From Bacteroidetes bacterium HGW-Bacteroidetes-5 (GTDB lineage: Bacteria > Bacteroidota > Bacteroidia > Bacteroidales > UBA932): a stretch of DNA of 64,000 bases. The position numbers and the translations under genes are program-made. The stretch is from contig PHDC01000001.1 of NCBI GenBank assembly GCA_002842515.1, positions 434,001 to 498,000 of the forward strand. Direction: 5' to 3'. The notes under the pieces were generated by a model, which was not told the DNA's origin, searched no databases, and saw nothing but the letters and a program-made list of their open reading frames with translations. Every line of letters starts with the position of its first letter. The first letter of the stretch is position 1. Shown piece by piece: positions 56,225-64,000 of the stretch.

Positions 56225-57064
56225 ATGAGACAACAACTGTTTTTGATCCTTATACTAGCTTTGGCAGGTTTATTGGTTCTATCCGGCTGCCAAAAAGATG
56301 ATACGGTAATAGTTAAACCGGAAAAGCAATTTGTTGTGGATAAGATATTTGACTACAATAATAATCTTGTGGCGGTCTATTCTTATGATAAAGAGAATAG
56401 ACTGATAAAGAAGTCTGTGACTGAACATTTAGGACAGCAATATCAATCTGAATGGGCTGCTTATTCCGATGAATTTGAGTATAAGAGTGGCCTTGTATCA
56501 AAGATCATTCATAAGGATATTTCTTATAATCAGTTTAATTACGAAACACACATTTTTTACAACTCTCTGGGTAAAATAACCAAAACTGAAGTACATATAG
56601 ACAATCATCCAATATCTTCCAGGTCCGATTATCGTTACACGAATGGATTTCTAACCGGAACTATAAAGTATAGCTTAGGGACAACGGTATATATGGACTC
56701 AATTGTCTATAACAATGAAGGAAATGTTATCAAATATCTGCACGAAGGTCCTGAATTAAATTTCGTTGGGCAGCCTATACCTGAAACGAAAAGAGTATCT
56801 GTTAAGGAATTCAATTACGACAATCATTCAAGGCCTAACTTTAATCTTGACTATCTCTTCATTTATGAGCCCCTTCCGTTTTTTGAAGAGGCCGATCTGC
56901 AAAGACAATTATCTGCAAATAATATGATCAAATTAATCGATGGAGGTTCGTGGTCATATACATATAACGAATACGGGCTGCCTGCGACAATTGAGGTTAA
57001 ATGGAAAGATATTGTCACAACATCTCCAATGATATTGAGAATTGTTTACAAGGAGGTAAATTAG
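56225..57064 (+). CDS. Lipoprotein with YD-repeat-like sequence
   Basis: 279 aa. The ATG at 56225 is preferred to an in-frame ATG at 56180 because it begins directly at the signal peptide MRQQLFLILILALAGLLVL, with lipobox LSGC. Residues include AVYSYDKENRLIKKSV and VSKIIHKDISYNQFNYE, similar to the YD/RHS-like lipoproteins of Bacteroidetes. A -7 element TATATTTG lies at 56162-56169. Single gene converging with the propeller lipoprotein gene. Function unknown. Confidence 0.65.
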   Translation: MRQQLFLILILALAGLLVLSGCQKDDTVIVKPEKQFVVDKIFDYNNNLVAVYSYDKENRLIKKSVTEHLGQQYQSEWAAYSDEFEYKSGLVSKIIHKDISYNQFNYETHIFYNSLGKITKTEVHIDNHPISSRSDYRYTNGFLTGTIKYSLGTTVYMDSIVYNNEGNVIKYLHEGPELNFVGQPIPETKRVSVKEFNYDNHSRPNFNLDYLFIYEPLPFFEEADLQRQLSANNMIKLIDGGSWSYTYNEYGLPATIEVKWKDIVTTSPMILRIVYKEVN

Positions 57065-57077
57065 GGTGCGTTTTCGA

Positions 57078-58115
57078 TTACATCTTAATCACCCCTACTG
57101 CATCTCCGCCTTCGCTATCTTTTGTGACTATGTAGATTTTGCCTTCGGCTTCATCGGCGGCAAGGGCTCTTAATCCACCCTCTACTTTGTAAAGTCTTTT
57201 TACATTGCCGTCCCAGTCAAAAACTATAATATAATCCATTAGTTTTTTCTCTTTGAATTCCTTAATGGTTAATCCTGAATAAGATGTATAAATATAGTTG
57301 TCAGTTGTGAATAATCCATGGAATCCGATTTTAGAATCCTCATTCTGTAACCAACCGTTTTCACTTTCGATTTTTAGATTCGGATCCAGAATTTTTCTTT
57401 CCAAAATCCTGTTGATTGAATCCTTTTCAACATTAAAGATCTCAAGTATACCGCCAATATTACCTATTGAGACAAATTTTGATAAGTCAGGTTTTAGATC
57501 AAATATGAAACCTTGTACCAGTTGAGACTTATGATTAAAATTTTTAACATCTTTATAGTAATCAGGGAAAAATTCATATTCCGAGATGTATTTTCCATTT
57601 CGATTGAATAGGGCGAATCTTGGGCCCATGGCTGCTCTGGAAACATAATAGCTATTTAAGGGAATAACATCGTAATTTGCTTTATGTTTTTCAAATTTTA
57701 TTTTATTCGCGCCTTGTGATAAAGAATCTTTAAAAAACGTATCTGATTTATAAACAGATAATGAGTTTTCAGTGGGTTCGTAAATATAAATTGAATCATC
57801 AACAACTTTATAATCAATCATATCTGAGAATTCACCAGGTCCTCTCCCTATTATACATTTGGTGGAAATATATTTGCCGGTATGCTTATTCAGTAATTGT
57901 ACAGAGCCTTTACCATCTGGCGAATTCAATATTAGAATTGAATCATAAATCTTGATATTCCAAATTACAGATAATAGTTTATCTGTTTTAAGGATTTCGG
58001 GTTTGACAAAAATGGTGTCTTTCAGACTAATCGATTCTAGTTTGTTCTTTTTATTGCCGGAATTACACGAAAAAATCAATGTAATTACCAGAATAAGCGA
58101 TAATGCCTTCTTCAT
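57078..58115 (-). CDS. 6-bladed beta-propeller lipoprotein (DUF5128-like)
   Basis: 345 aa. Signal peptide MKKALSLILVITLIFS with lipobox FSCN. Propeller blade sequences include IYDSILILNSPDGKGSVQLL, CIIGRGPGEFSDMIDYKVVD (the GRGPGEF signature of this Bacteroidetes family), and IIVFDWDGNVKRLYKVEGGL. Role unknown. An almost perfect -33/-7 promoter lies 76 bp upstream. Confidence 0.82.
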   Translation of the reverse strand: MKKALSLILVITLIFSCNSGNKKNKLESISLKDTIFVKPEILKTDKLLSVIWNIKIYDSILILNSPDGKGSVQLLNKHTGKYISTKCIIGRGPGEFSDMIDYKVVDDSIYIYEPTENSLSVYKSDTFFKDSLSQGANKIKFEKHKANYDVIPLNSYYVSRAAMGPRFALFNRNGKYISEYEFFPDYYKDVKNFNHKSQLVQGFIFDLKPDLSKFVSIGNIGGILEIFNVEKDSINRILERKILDPNLKIESENGWLQNEDSKIGFHGLFTTDNYIYTSYSGLTIKEFKEKKLMDYIIVFDWDGNVKRLYKVEGGLRALAADEAEGKIYIVTKDSEGGDAVGVIKM

Positions 58116-58190
58116 ATTTTTATTAATTATAATGGTTCAATTTATAATTTTGGTCGTAACTCTCTAATAGATACATTGTCCAAGCACCAT

Positions 58191-58221
58191 CAAAGTTAGA
58201 AAATAAAAAAACAGATGCAAA
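58191..58221 (-). promoter_or_regulatory. Promoter of the propeller lipoprotein gene (TTTG, 19 bp, TAACTTTG)
   Basis: The minus strand has TTTG (58218-58221), a 19-bp spacer and TAACTTTG (58191-58198), the best fit to the Bacteroidetes promoter consensus in this window. The ATG is 76 bp beyond. The rest of the 263-bp spacer (58116-58378) has no visible gene. Confidence 0.7.
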
Positions 58222-58378
58222 ATATTTTAGGCTTAAATTGTAGCTAAATTAATTTGACAACCAGTTTTTTAGAGGTGAAAATGTGGAAAAATGAACCCAG
58301 GTTGAGTGTTTTAGGGTTTGGTAGGAAAATTGTTTTTTCGAAATTTTTCAAAAAATTTCTTTAAACGCCCTGCTTCTG

Positions 58379-60310
58379 TCAGAATCCTTTTGCCTGAAGT
58401 CTGCTCATCAGAAGTTTGTGGTACTCTTCGTAGCCAGGTTTCAGGGCGAATATTTGTCCGTTGTTAAGGATTTCGGAGAGGTTGTAGGTCTCTAAATCTC
58501 TCAGGGCGCGTTTTGGAGATGGGATTATTGATGCCAGGAATATAGATTCATTAATTGTGAGTTCATTGGGCTCTTTATGAAAATAGAAGTGGGATGCTTC
58601 TGTTATACCGTAGATTCCGGGGCCCCACTCTATTATGTTGAGGTATATTTCAAACATTCTCTCTTTTGAGATAAGGCGGTTGTTCTCAATTAGCCATACA
58701 ATAAGCATCTCTTCTACTTTGCGTGCAAGAGTTTTGTTGCGGCTCAAAAAGAGGTTTTTCACAAGTTGCATACTGATGGTACTGCCTCCGCGGCGAAATC
58801 TCCTATCTTTAATATTGACCACCATAGCCTCACGGATACTCTCCGGGAGGAATCCGTTATGATAGAAAAACCCTCCATCTTCCGATTGCAATACGCACAC
58901 CTGTAAATATTGAGAAATGGACTCAAGAGGTCTGAAATTGGGGTTTAAGGGTCCCACCCACAGGGTTCTTACCGGCACACCGTTTTCATAGGCAGTGTAT
59001 TCAAAATCTGAGTTTACATATCGAAAATCTACATTGCCGAAGCTCTCTATCCGGAATTTCTCACCTCTAAGCGATGACTCCAGTTTCAGGGAGTCCGGGT
59101 TACTAAAATCTATATTTGTGTAGAAGTGGTATTCTAATTTCCCGGATGTCTTTATCCCCTCCAGATTTGTAAAGAGCCCTACGGGGAGTGAACGGAAGAG
59201 GGTATCTGAGTCAAACATAGGTTTGTTTACAGAGGCTGTGGCAACCCAACCATTGAGTATGGCAGTTGAATCTGCCCCTAATGTTGACCTTTTATCTCTC
59301 TTTATCAAAAGGTATGGAGATAGTGATAGGTCATTCACGGATGCAACGGTAGAGGAGTCCAGTTCAACAAAATTATTGCCGATTAAGGTTTTGTACTCAA
59401 ATTTTGCTCTGTTTAAAAAGATAGTATCTCTTGATATCCCTTTATGAAACAGGGATATACCGCAAAATGCAGAGTTTCCCTGTAGAGTTATGGCGCCACT
59501 TTTTTTTGGTGAAGCAGTAAAGTTGAATGCGAGACTGTCAAACATAACTCTTGCTCCCCAGCGAAAATCCAGAAAAGGGATGGTAAAACGGCCCCTGTTT
59601 TCGGCCGAGACATCTGCACTTACTCTCCGCTCATAATCGTTTAGACTTCCCCTGACAATAAGACTCTCAAGATAACCATTCTCATTACTGGAGATTTGTG
59701 TGTTAAAGATATTATCGTTAATGAGTAGCTCTTCTAAATGCAGTGATAGATTGTAATCCCCTTTTATATAACTCAGCGTAAAGTCGTTAATAGTTGCATT
59801 TGAAGGCAGAACTCTCATTAATAGCGAAATAGCCCAATCTGCGGCAGTGGAGAGTGAGACTCTCTTTGAAGATGGCTCTCTCTCTGTTTCAGATTGTGAA
59901 TTCATTTTTTTATCCGGCGAAGATGGAAAGATAAAATCAAAATTTGATATAGAGTCTCCTTTAACAAAATTGACACGGGTATTATTCATCTCTAACTCCA
60001 GAAGATCTATTTTTAAGAGCATTAGGCTCCATATATTAACCCTCGCTTTGAGATAGCTGCATCTAAAAAGTGTATCTCTCTCCTGTTGGTACAAATAGAG
60101 ATTCTCTGCCACAATACCCGATACTCCATACGGTTTGAGCTTACCATAATCTACTACAAGAGAGTACCTCTCCTTCAATTTATTGGCAAACCCATTGAAT
60201 GCATACCTAAGGATTGCTCCCCTTAATAAGATCAGAGAGAAAAAAACTGAGGTAACAATTATAATAATAATCCTTAGACTTTTGTTGTAATATATTTTTT
60301 TTAAACACAT
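58379..60310 (-). CDS. GT51 peptidoglycan glycosyltransferase with AsmA-like N-terminus
   Basis: 643 aa. A single N-terminal membrane helix (IIIIIVTSVFFSLILLRGAIL) is followed by about 400 residues of periplasmic beta-rich sequence resembling AsmA/DUF748 (YGVSGIVAENLYLY; LKARVNIWSLM). The monofunctional GT51 domain occupies about 455-625: catalytic Glu477 in EDGGFFYHNG, RGGSTISMQLVKNLFLS, and the NIIEWGPGIYGI motif. It polymerises lipid II glycan strands without a transpeptidase domain. The ATG at 60310 is chosen over an in-frame TTG at 60322 that would overlap chrA. Confidence 0.85.
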   Translation of the reverse strand: MCLKKIYYNKSLRIIIIIVTSVFFSLILLRGAILRYAFNGFANKLKERYSLVVDYGKLKPYGVSGIVAENLYLYQQERDTLFRCSYLKARVNIWSLMLLKIDLLELEMNNTRVNFVKGDSISNFDFIFPSSPDKKMNSQSETEREPSSKRVSLSTAADWAISLLMRVLPSNATINDFTLSYIKGDYNLSLHLEELLINDNIFNTQISSNENGYLESLIVRGSLNDYERRVSADVSAENRGRFTIPFLDFRWGARVMFDSLAFNFTASPKKSGAITLQGNSAFCGISLFHKGISRDTIFLNRAKFEYKTLIGNNFVELDSSTVASVNDLSLSPYLLIKRDKRSTLGADSTAILNGWVATASVNKPMFDSDTLFRSLPVGLFTNLEGIKTSGKLEYHFYTNIDFSNPDSLKLESSLRGEKFRIESFGNVDFRYVNSDFEYTAYENGVPVRTLWVGPLNPNFRPLESISQYLQVCVLQSEDGGFFYHNGFLPESIREAMVVNIKDRRFRRGGSTISMQLVKNLFLSRNKTLARKVEEMLIVWLIENNRLISKERMFEIYLNIIEWGPGIYGITEASHFYFHKEPNELTINESIFLASIIPSPKRALRDLETYNLSEILNNGQIFALKPGYEEYHKLLMSRLQAKGF

Positions 60311-60314
60311 ATCT

Positions 60315-61550
60315 CTAAACAAGCAATAGCAAATATCCCAAAAGGGAGCCGCCTAATACAATGAATGCACTGTTTAATTTACTGAATTTAAATGCTACAA
60401 AAATGCTTACCAGTAAAATCACAAAAGAGCGCCAGTCAACCACCGCATCTCTTCCCATTCCGATAACCACAGCCATAATAACCGCAACAGATCCTACATT
60501 TACAGCATCCAGAAATGCGGACATTATTTTGGATTTTCTGAGTTTGGGAATCAGCGGGTTTAGTAAAGAGACCAGCAGAAAAGAGGGGAGGAAAATTCCA
60601 AGGGTGGCCAGAATTGCTCCCGGGAATCCGTAGAGCTGCCATCCGATAAAAGTTGCTGCAGATAGGACCGGGCCCGGGGTGAACTGCCCCACTGCGACAG
60701 CGTCCATAAGCTGCTCCCGGGTCAACATACCAGCAGATACAAGTTCGCTGTCCAGAAACGCAAAGAGAACATATCCGCTCCCATACAGAAGCGCTCCTAC
60801 TTTAAGAAAGATCCAGAAGATATTCATTAAAGAGAGCGAGGCAGCCCCTGTTGCTGCCAATGTTGTTGCACCGGCAGAAAGTGCAGATGTTGACGGTTGA
60901 ATCAAAGATTTCAATGAGAGTGAAAAAGTTGCTGGAGCACAACAGAAGAGTTTATCTCCTTTAATTATTTTTGTTTTAAATATATAGATTACTACACCGG
61001 CGAAGCCGCAGGCAAAGAGAGCAGTTATCTCCCCCACCCCAATAAATGTCACCCCAAGTGTTATGACTCCCAAGGCTATTAACAGATTTGTTTTGAATGC
61101 CTTTTTACCCAAGCCATACAGAGCATAGAGAATAATTCCTATAACTGCCGGCTTTATTCCATAAATAAACTGCTCTGCACGCGGAAGAGTACCATATTCT
61201 GAGTAGAGCCAGGCAAAGAGCATTGTGATTGCCACAGCAGGCAATATGAATGCTGCACCCGCTGCCAGAAGACCTCTGTAACCACCCCGTTCGTGGCCGC
61301 AGTGCATTGCCATTTCAGATGAGTTTGGCCCCGGAATCAGGTTTGTTGCTCCAATCAGATCCAAAAAATGCTGGTGGTCCATCCATTTGCGTTTACGAAC
61401 TACTTCGCTCTCCATCATTGCAATATGTGCAGCCGGACCGCCAAATGCAGTTGAGCCCAACTTAAGAAAAAGAAGAGCAATCTCCTTTAGCGAACTCTTC
61501 CCGTTTGCAAGGCCACTATTCTCTTTCGTTATTTTTTCTTTAATATCCAT
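60315..61550 (-). CDS. chrA: Chromate transporter, long (two-domain) form
   Basis: 411 aa, the usual size of fused ChrA. Two CHR domains: the first with FLKLGSTAFGGPAAHIAMME and NLIPGPNSSEMAMHCG, the second with FLKVGALLYGSGYVLFAFL and VGQFTPGPVLSAATFIG. Family members export chromate or take up sulfate-like anions. The ATG at 61550 is chosen over an in-frame GTG at 61553. Its stop is 4 bp before the GT51 ATG. Confidence 0.92.
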   Translation of the reverse strand: MDIKEKITKENSGLANGKSSLKEIALLFLKLGSTAFGGPAAHIAMMESEVVRKRKWMDHQHFLDLIGATNLIPGPNSSEMAMHCGHERGGYRGLLAAGAAFILPAVAITMLFAWLYSEYGTLPRAEQFIYGIKPAVIGIILYALYGLGKKAFKTNLLIALGVITLGVTFIGVGEITALFACGFAGVVIYIFKTKIIKGDKLFCCAPATFSLSLKSLIQPSTSALSAGATTLAATGAASLSLMNIFWIFLKVGALLYGSGYVLFAFLDSELVSAGMLTREQLMDAVAVGQFTPGPVLSAATFIGWQLYGFPGAILATLGIFLPSFLLVSLLNPLIPKLRKSKIMSAFLDAVNVGSVAVIMAVVIGMGRDAVVDWRSFVILLVSIFVAFKFSKLNSAFIVLGGSLLGYLLLLV

Positions 61551-61586
61551 CACTCAAATAATTTTTAATTATTACTAAAGTCGAAT

Positions 61587-63635
61587 TTATGATGGTTTTA
61601 TCTTCACCCCTTTTTTACGCTCGGGGTATTTCAGGCGTGAGTGATACACCTGGCCAAGTTTCTGTTTGAACACCTCTTTGACAGCGTAGATCTCCTTAAT
61701 TGAAATATCTGCATCTACAAGCTGTTTCTCATTAATTCTCTCATCTACCATTTTGTCTACCAACGCACATATACTCTCTCTCGAGTGATCTTTAAGAGAT
61801 CTGGATGAGGCCTCAACTGCATCTGCCATCATAACAATAACCTGCTCCTTGGTTTGAGGCAGCTCTCCTTTGTATGTAAACTGAGCTATATTGGCAGGGT
61901 CTCCACCACTGTTTACATACTTATTGTAGAAGTAGCCAACCTGTGTTTTTCCGTGGTGTGTGATAATAAAGTCAATGACCATTTGAGGAAGCCTGGCTTT
62001 GCGGGCAATTAAAACACCCTCATCTACGTGCTGAATTATAATCTTTGCACTCTCCTCACCGGGAAGATCGGTGTGCAGGCTGCTCTCTCCGGCCGGAAGA
62101 TTTTCAATAAAAAACGGTGGATTGGACATCTTTCCAATATCGTGATAGAGAGCCCCAACCCTTGCAAGCAGAGCATATGCACCTATCTCTCTTGCTGCGC
62201 TCTCACTAAGGTTTGCAACCTGCAATGAGTGGTGAAAAGTACCGGGAGCCCTCTCTGCCAAAGAGGAGAGCAGCGGCGTTGTGGTATCTGAGAGATCTCT
62301 CAACCTGGAGTTGGATAGAAGGCCAAATATCTTTTCGAACAGATAGAGCAATGGGTAAGCTGCAATAATAAGAACCGAGTTCCAGGCAAAGTAAATAAAT
62401 GTCAATCTTGTTACACTCTCCAGCGAGCCATCTTCAACCATCCTAAGGGTGAGATAGGTGAGCGAAAGTGCAGCAAAGGCGATAAGCGAATTGACAAATT
62501 GTCTCCACCCCCTGTCCAGATATTGAAAAGTGTAAAAGACGGCTGCCCCCGAGACAATGTTCAGAAAATAGAGTTCGAAGCCACCCGTTGCAATAAATAC
62601 CACAGGTAACATAATAATCATATAGAGAGGGATAACAACTCTTGAGTAGTACAAAGATGTGAGATAAAGAGCGATAACACTAAAGGGGAAAATCATCAGA
62701 TACTCCTGCCCTGTATCCATCACCACAACTGTTGCAATAACAACCAGAATAAACTGAAGAAGAATGAAATTAAATCTATTTGGTTCGTTGAGAATTTGTC
62801 TGTCCAAATAGTAAATCACTACAATTAAGATCAATAATATGAGCAGAATAATTAGTGCATAGCCCAATTTAAGCAGTAGAGAACTCCCCGAAAAGCCCAT
62901 ACTAAGCTCATATTCTGCTTTGAAAGAGTTAAGCAGCTGTTCACTCTCTGCAGTTACACTCTCTCCATTACTTATGATTAGCTGTCCTGTATAGATTACA
63001 CCCTTTGTAGGGGATATGTTTGCAATCTGATTCTTAAGCACAAGTTGAGTGGTGTTATTGTCAAAAAAAAGATTAGCCGGCATAGTTTTAGATGGGATAG
63101 CTCTAATAATCAATTCATCTGCACCGGGAAATTTATCTGACATCATTTTTTTCAGGTGGGCAGATGCCTCGCCCGGAGTAAAGAGATTTCGAAGTGGATG
63201 GAGGGTAGTCTTTCCAAACTTAACAATTGCCACAACACCCTTTGAGTATGAAGTGTCGGGCATTTCGTCTATCACCCCTTTTGTGTAAATATTTTTAATT
63301 AAGCTATATAAATATGAGGTTATTACTGAATCATCCTGAGGTAAAACCAGGTTGCGTGAAATAAGATTAATCTGATCCTGCTCTACTCCCTCTTTATAAT
63401 TGTAGTATGGGACAACAGAAGATGAGAGCTCCTCTCTCTCTTTTCTAATCTCTGAAACAGTTTTAAGTACCGGAAAATCTATAGGAGCAACCAGAGATTC
63501 ATATAACCACGGACGACCCTTTTGATATTCATAACGGAATTTTCCTTTATTTGGTATTACTAATGCCAGCAGGATAACTACAAACGAAATATTGATATAT
63601 ATCCTATGCTTTTTTATGAAGTTTAAATAATTCAT
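61587..63635 (-). CDS. 7TM-HD family phosphodiesterase (PgpH/YqfF-like, cyclic-di-AMP)
   Basis: 682 aa. N-terminal helix, an extracytoplasmic 7TMR-HDED domain (about 35-260), seven membrane helices (about 260-450), then an HD domain: FHHSLQVANLSESAA, GALYHDIGKMSNP, and IITHHGKTQVGYFYNK with the metal-binding His and Asp residues. By family this should hydrolyse c-di-AMP. A -7 element lies 39 bp upstream. TrkH, a type of protein often controlled by c-di-AMP in other bacteria, is encoded in the same window, so a link is possible but unproven. Confidence 0.9.
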   Translation of the reverse strand: MNYLNFIKKHRIYINISFVVILLALVIPNKGKFRYEYQKGRPWLYESLVAPIDFPVLKTVSEIRKEREELSSSVVPYYNYKEGVEQDQINLISRNLVLPQDDSVITSYLYSLIKNIYTKGVIDEMPDTSYSKGVVAIVKFGKTTLHPLRNLFTPGEASAHLKKMMSDKFPGADELIIRAIPSKTMPANLFFDNNTTQLVLKNQIANISPTKGVIYTGQLIISNGESVTAESEQLLNSFKAEYELSMGFSGSSLLLKLGYALIILLILLILIVVIYYLDRQILNEPNRFNFILLQFILVVIATVVVMDTGQEYLMIFPFSVIALYLTSLYYSRVVIPLYMIIMLPVVFIATGGFELYFLNIVSGAAVFYTFQYLDRGWRQFVNSLIAFAALSLTYLTLRMVEDGSLESVTRLTFIYFAWNSVLIIAAYPLLYLFEKIFGLLSNSRLRDLSDTTTPLLSSLAERAPGTFHHSLQVANLSESAAREIGAYALLARVGALYHDIGKMSNPPFFIENLPAGESSLHTDLPGEESAKIIIQHVDEGVLIARKARLPQMVIDFIITHHGKTQVGYFYNKYVNSGGDPANIAQFTYKGELPQTKEQVIVMMADAVEASSRSLKDHSRESICALVDKMVDERINEKQLVDADISIKEIYAVKEVFKQKLGQVYHSRLKYPERKKGVKIKPS

Positions 63636-63673
63636 TATCTACAGTTGTTACTCTCTATTCAATGGAATATAAA

Positions 63674-63692
63674 CAAAAATAGTCTATTTTTG
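63674..63692. promoter_or_regulatory. Palindromic pair of back-to-back -7 elements
   Basis: CAAAAATA-GTC-TATTTTTG is a perfect 19-bp palindrome. Each half is an exact TAnnTTTG: the minus-strand copy (63674-63681) faces the 7TM-HD gene, the plus-strand copy (63685-63692) the esterase. Confidence 0.5.
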
Positions 63693-63724
63693 GTGAAACT
63701 TTTTAAAGATTTAAACTTATCTGT

Positions 63725-64000
63725 ATGAAAACAATTATAAAAAAGCTGCTATTTCTTGCCGTTTTCGCTGCTGTTGGCACAGCAAATGCACAGGAGTTCA
63801 TTGTATTTGAGTCAAAACACCTGAAGTGCAACGATTCGGTACTGGTCTTTACACCTGCAAATGCAGTTCCGGGAGATGTAACCCCTGCTCTGTTTTTACT
63901 TCACGGATGGAGCGGTAATTACAAAAACTGGAGAGATAAAACCGATATTCAGGCTGTTAGTGATAAATATGGGTTTATAATAATAACTCCGGATGGTTTC
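63725..64000 (+). CDS. Exported esterase/alpha-beta hydrolase, truncated by the window end
   Basis: The first 92 codons only. Signal peptide MKTIIKKLLFLAVFAAVGTANA, then EFIVFESKHLKCNDSVLVF and PALFLLHGWSGNYKNW, the oxyanion-hole HG motif of the esterase D/LpqC-like family, and FIIITPDGF. The nucleophile Ser lies beyond the window. Substrate unknown. Confidence 0.8.
   Translation, partial: MKTIIKKLLFLAVFAAVGTANAQEFIVFESKHLKCNDSVLVFTPANAVPGDVTPALFLLHGWSGNYKNWRDKTDIQAVSDKYGFIIITPDGF

Overview
This 64 kb window comes from the chromosome of a Bacteroidota bacterium, most likely of the order Bacteroidales. The evidence is a fimbrillin/DUF3575/DUF3868 pilus locus, DUF5106-type thioredoxin-fold lipoproteins, a DUF5128-like 6-bladed propeller lipoprotein, S9 peptidases including a DPP IV, many lipoproteins with short lipoboxes, almost no Shine-Dalgarno sequences, and repeated matches to the Bacteroidetes promoter -7 element TAnnTTTG. 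There is no rRNA, no ordinary tRNA and no CRISPR array. Coding density is very high, and the only stretch longer than 300 bases without a gene lies just after the tmRNA gene.

Layout. (1) 1-9.2 kb, plus strand: a type V-like fimbrial locus. It has three tandem paralogous fimbrillin lipoproteins, one anchor/accessory lipoprotein, a DUF3575 protein, a DUF3868/OmpA-like protein, a large tip-like protein with an InlB-type and four BIG2-type Ig repeats, and a small lipoprotein. (2) 9.2-15.4 kb, minus strand: an S9 peptidase and the oxidative pentose-phosphate genes gnd-zwf-pgl. (3) 15.5-24.6 kb: a thioredoxin-fold lipoprotein, then a minus-strand operon gpsA-pgi-addB-addA. (4) 24.6-30.3 kb: mqnC (futalosine menaquinone pathway), rnhA, pdxA, recG and nfo. 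(5) 30.5-37.3 kb: a charged exported protein, an exported MsrB-MsrA fusion, a MATE transporter, glnS, yicC and an exported unknown. (6) 37.5-44.4 kb, minus strand: an outputless 4-helix-bundle membrane sensor coupled to TrkH, a RecD-like helicase and DPP IV, plus gap. (7) 44.5-55.4 kb, plus strand: surE, an lpxB-ogt fusion, dapF, coaD, a double-thioredoxin protein, a D-lactate-dehydrogenase-type flavoprotein, a UbiD decarboxylase and a LysE-type exporter. (8) 55.4-56.2 kb: tmRNA (ssrA) followed by a nested inverted-repeat element. (9) 56.2-64 kb: two lipoproteins, a GT51 transglycosylase with a long AsmA-like N-terminus, a chromate transporter, a 7TM-HD phosphodiesterase and the start of an esterase.

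Functional threads. Central carbon enzymes (zwf, pgl, gnd, pgi, gap, gpsA) sit beside DNA repair genes (addAB, recG, nfo, RecD-like helicase, rnhA, and an Ogt domain). mqnC and a UbiD decarboxylase point to futalosine-type menaquinone, which the flavin/Fe-S lactate-type dehydrogenase may reduce. MsrBA and two CxxC thioredoxin-fold proteins form an envelope redox theme.

The most unusual features are: the in-frame LpxB-Ogt fusion; the tandem fimbrillins with a conserved Thr-Lys shortly after the lipidated Cys; the roughly 205-bp nested palindrome after ssrA, whose outer arms are inverted copies of the ssrA terminator; an ATGA-coupled receptor module next to TrkH; and a GNNNLALAA tmRNA tag.
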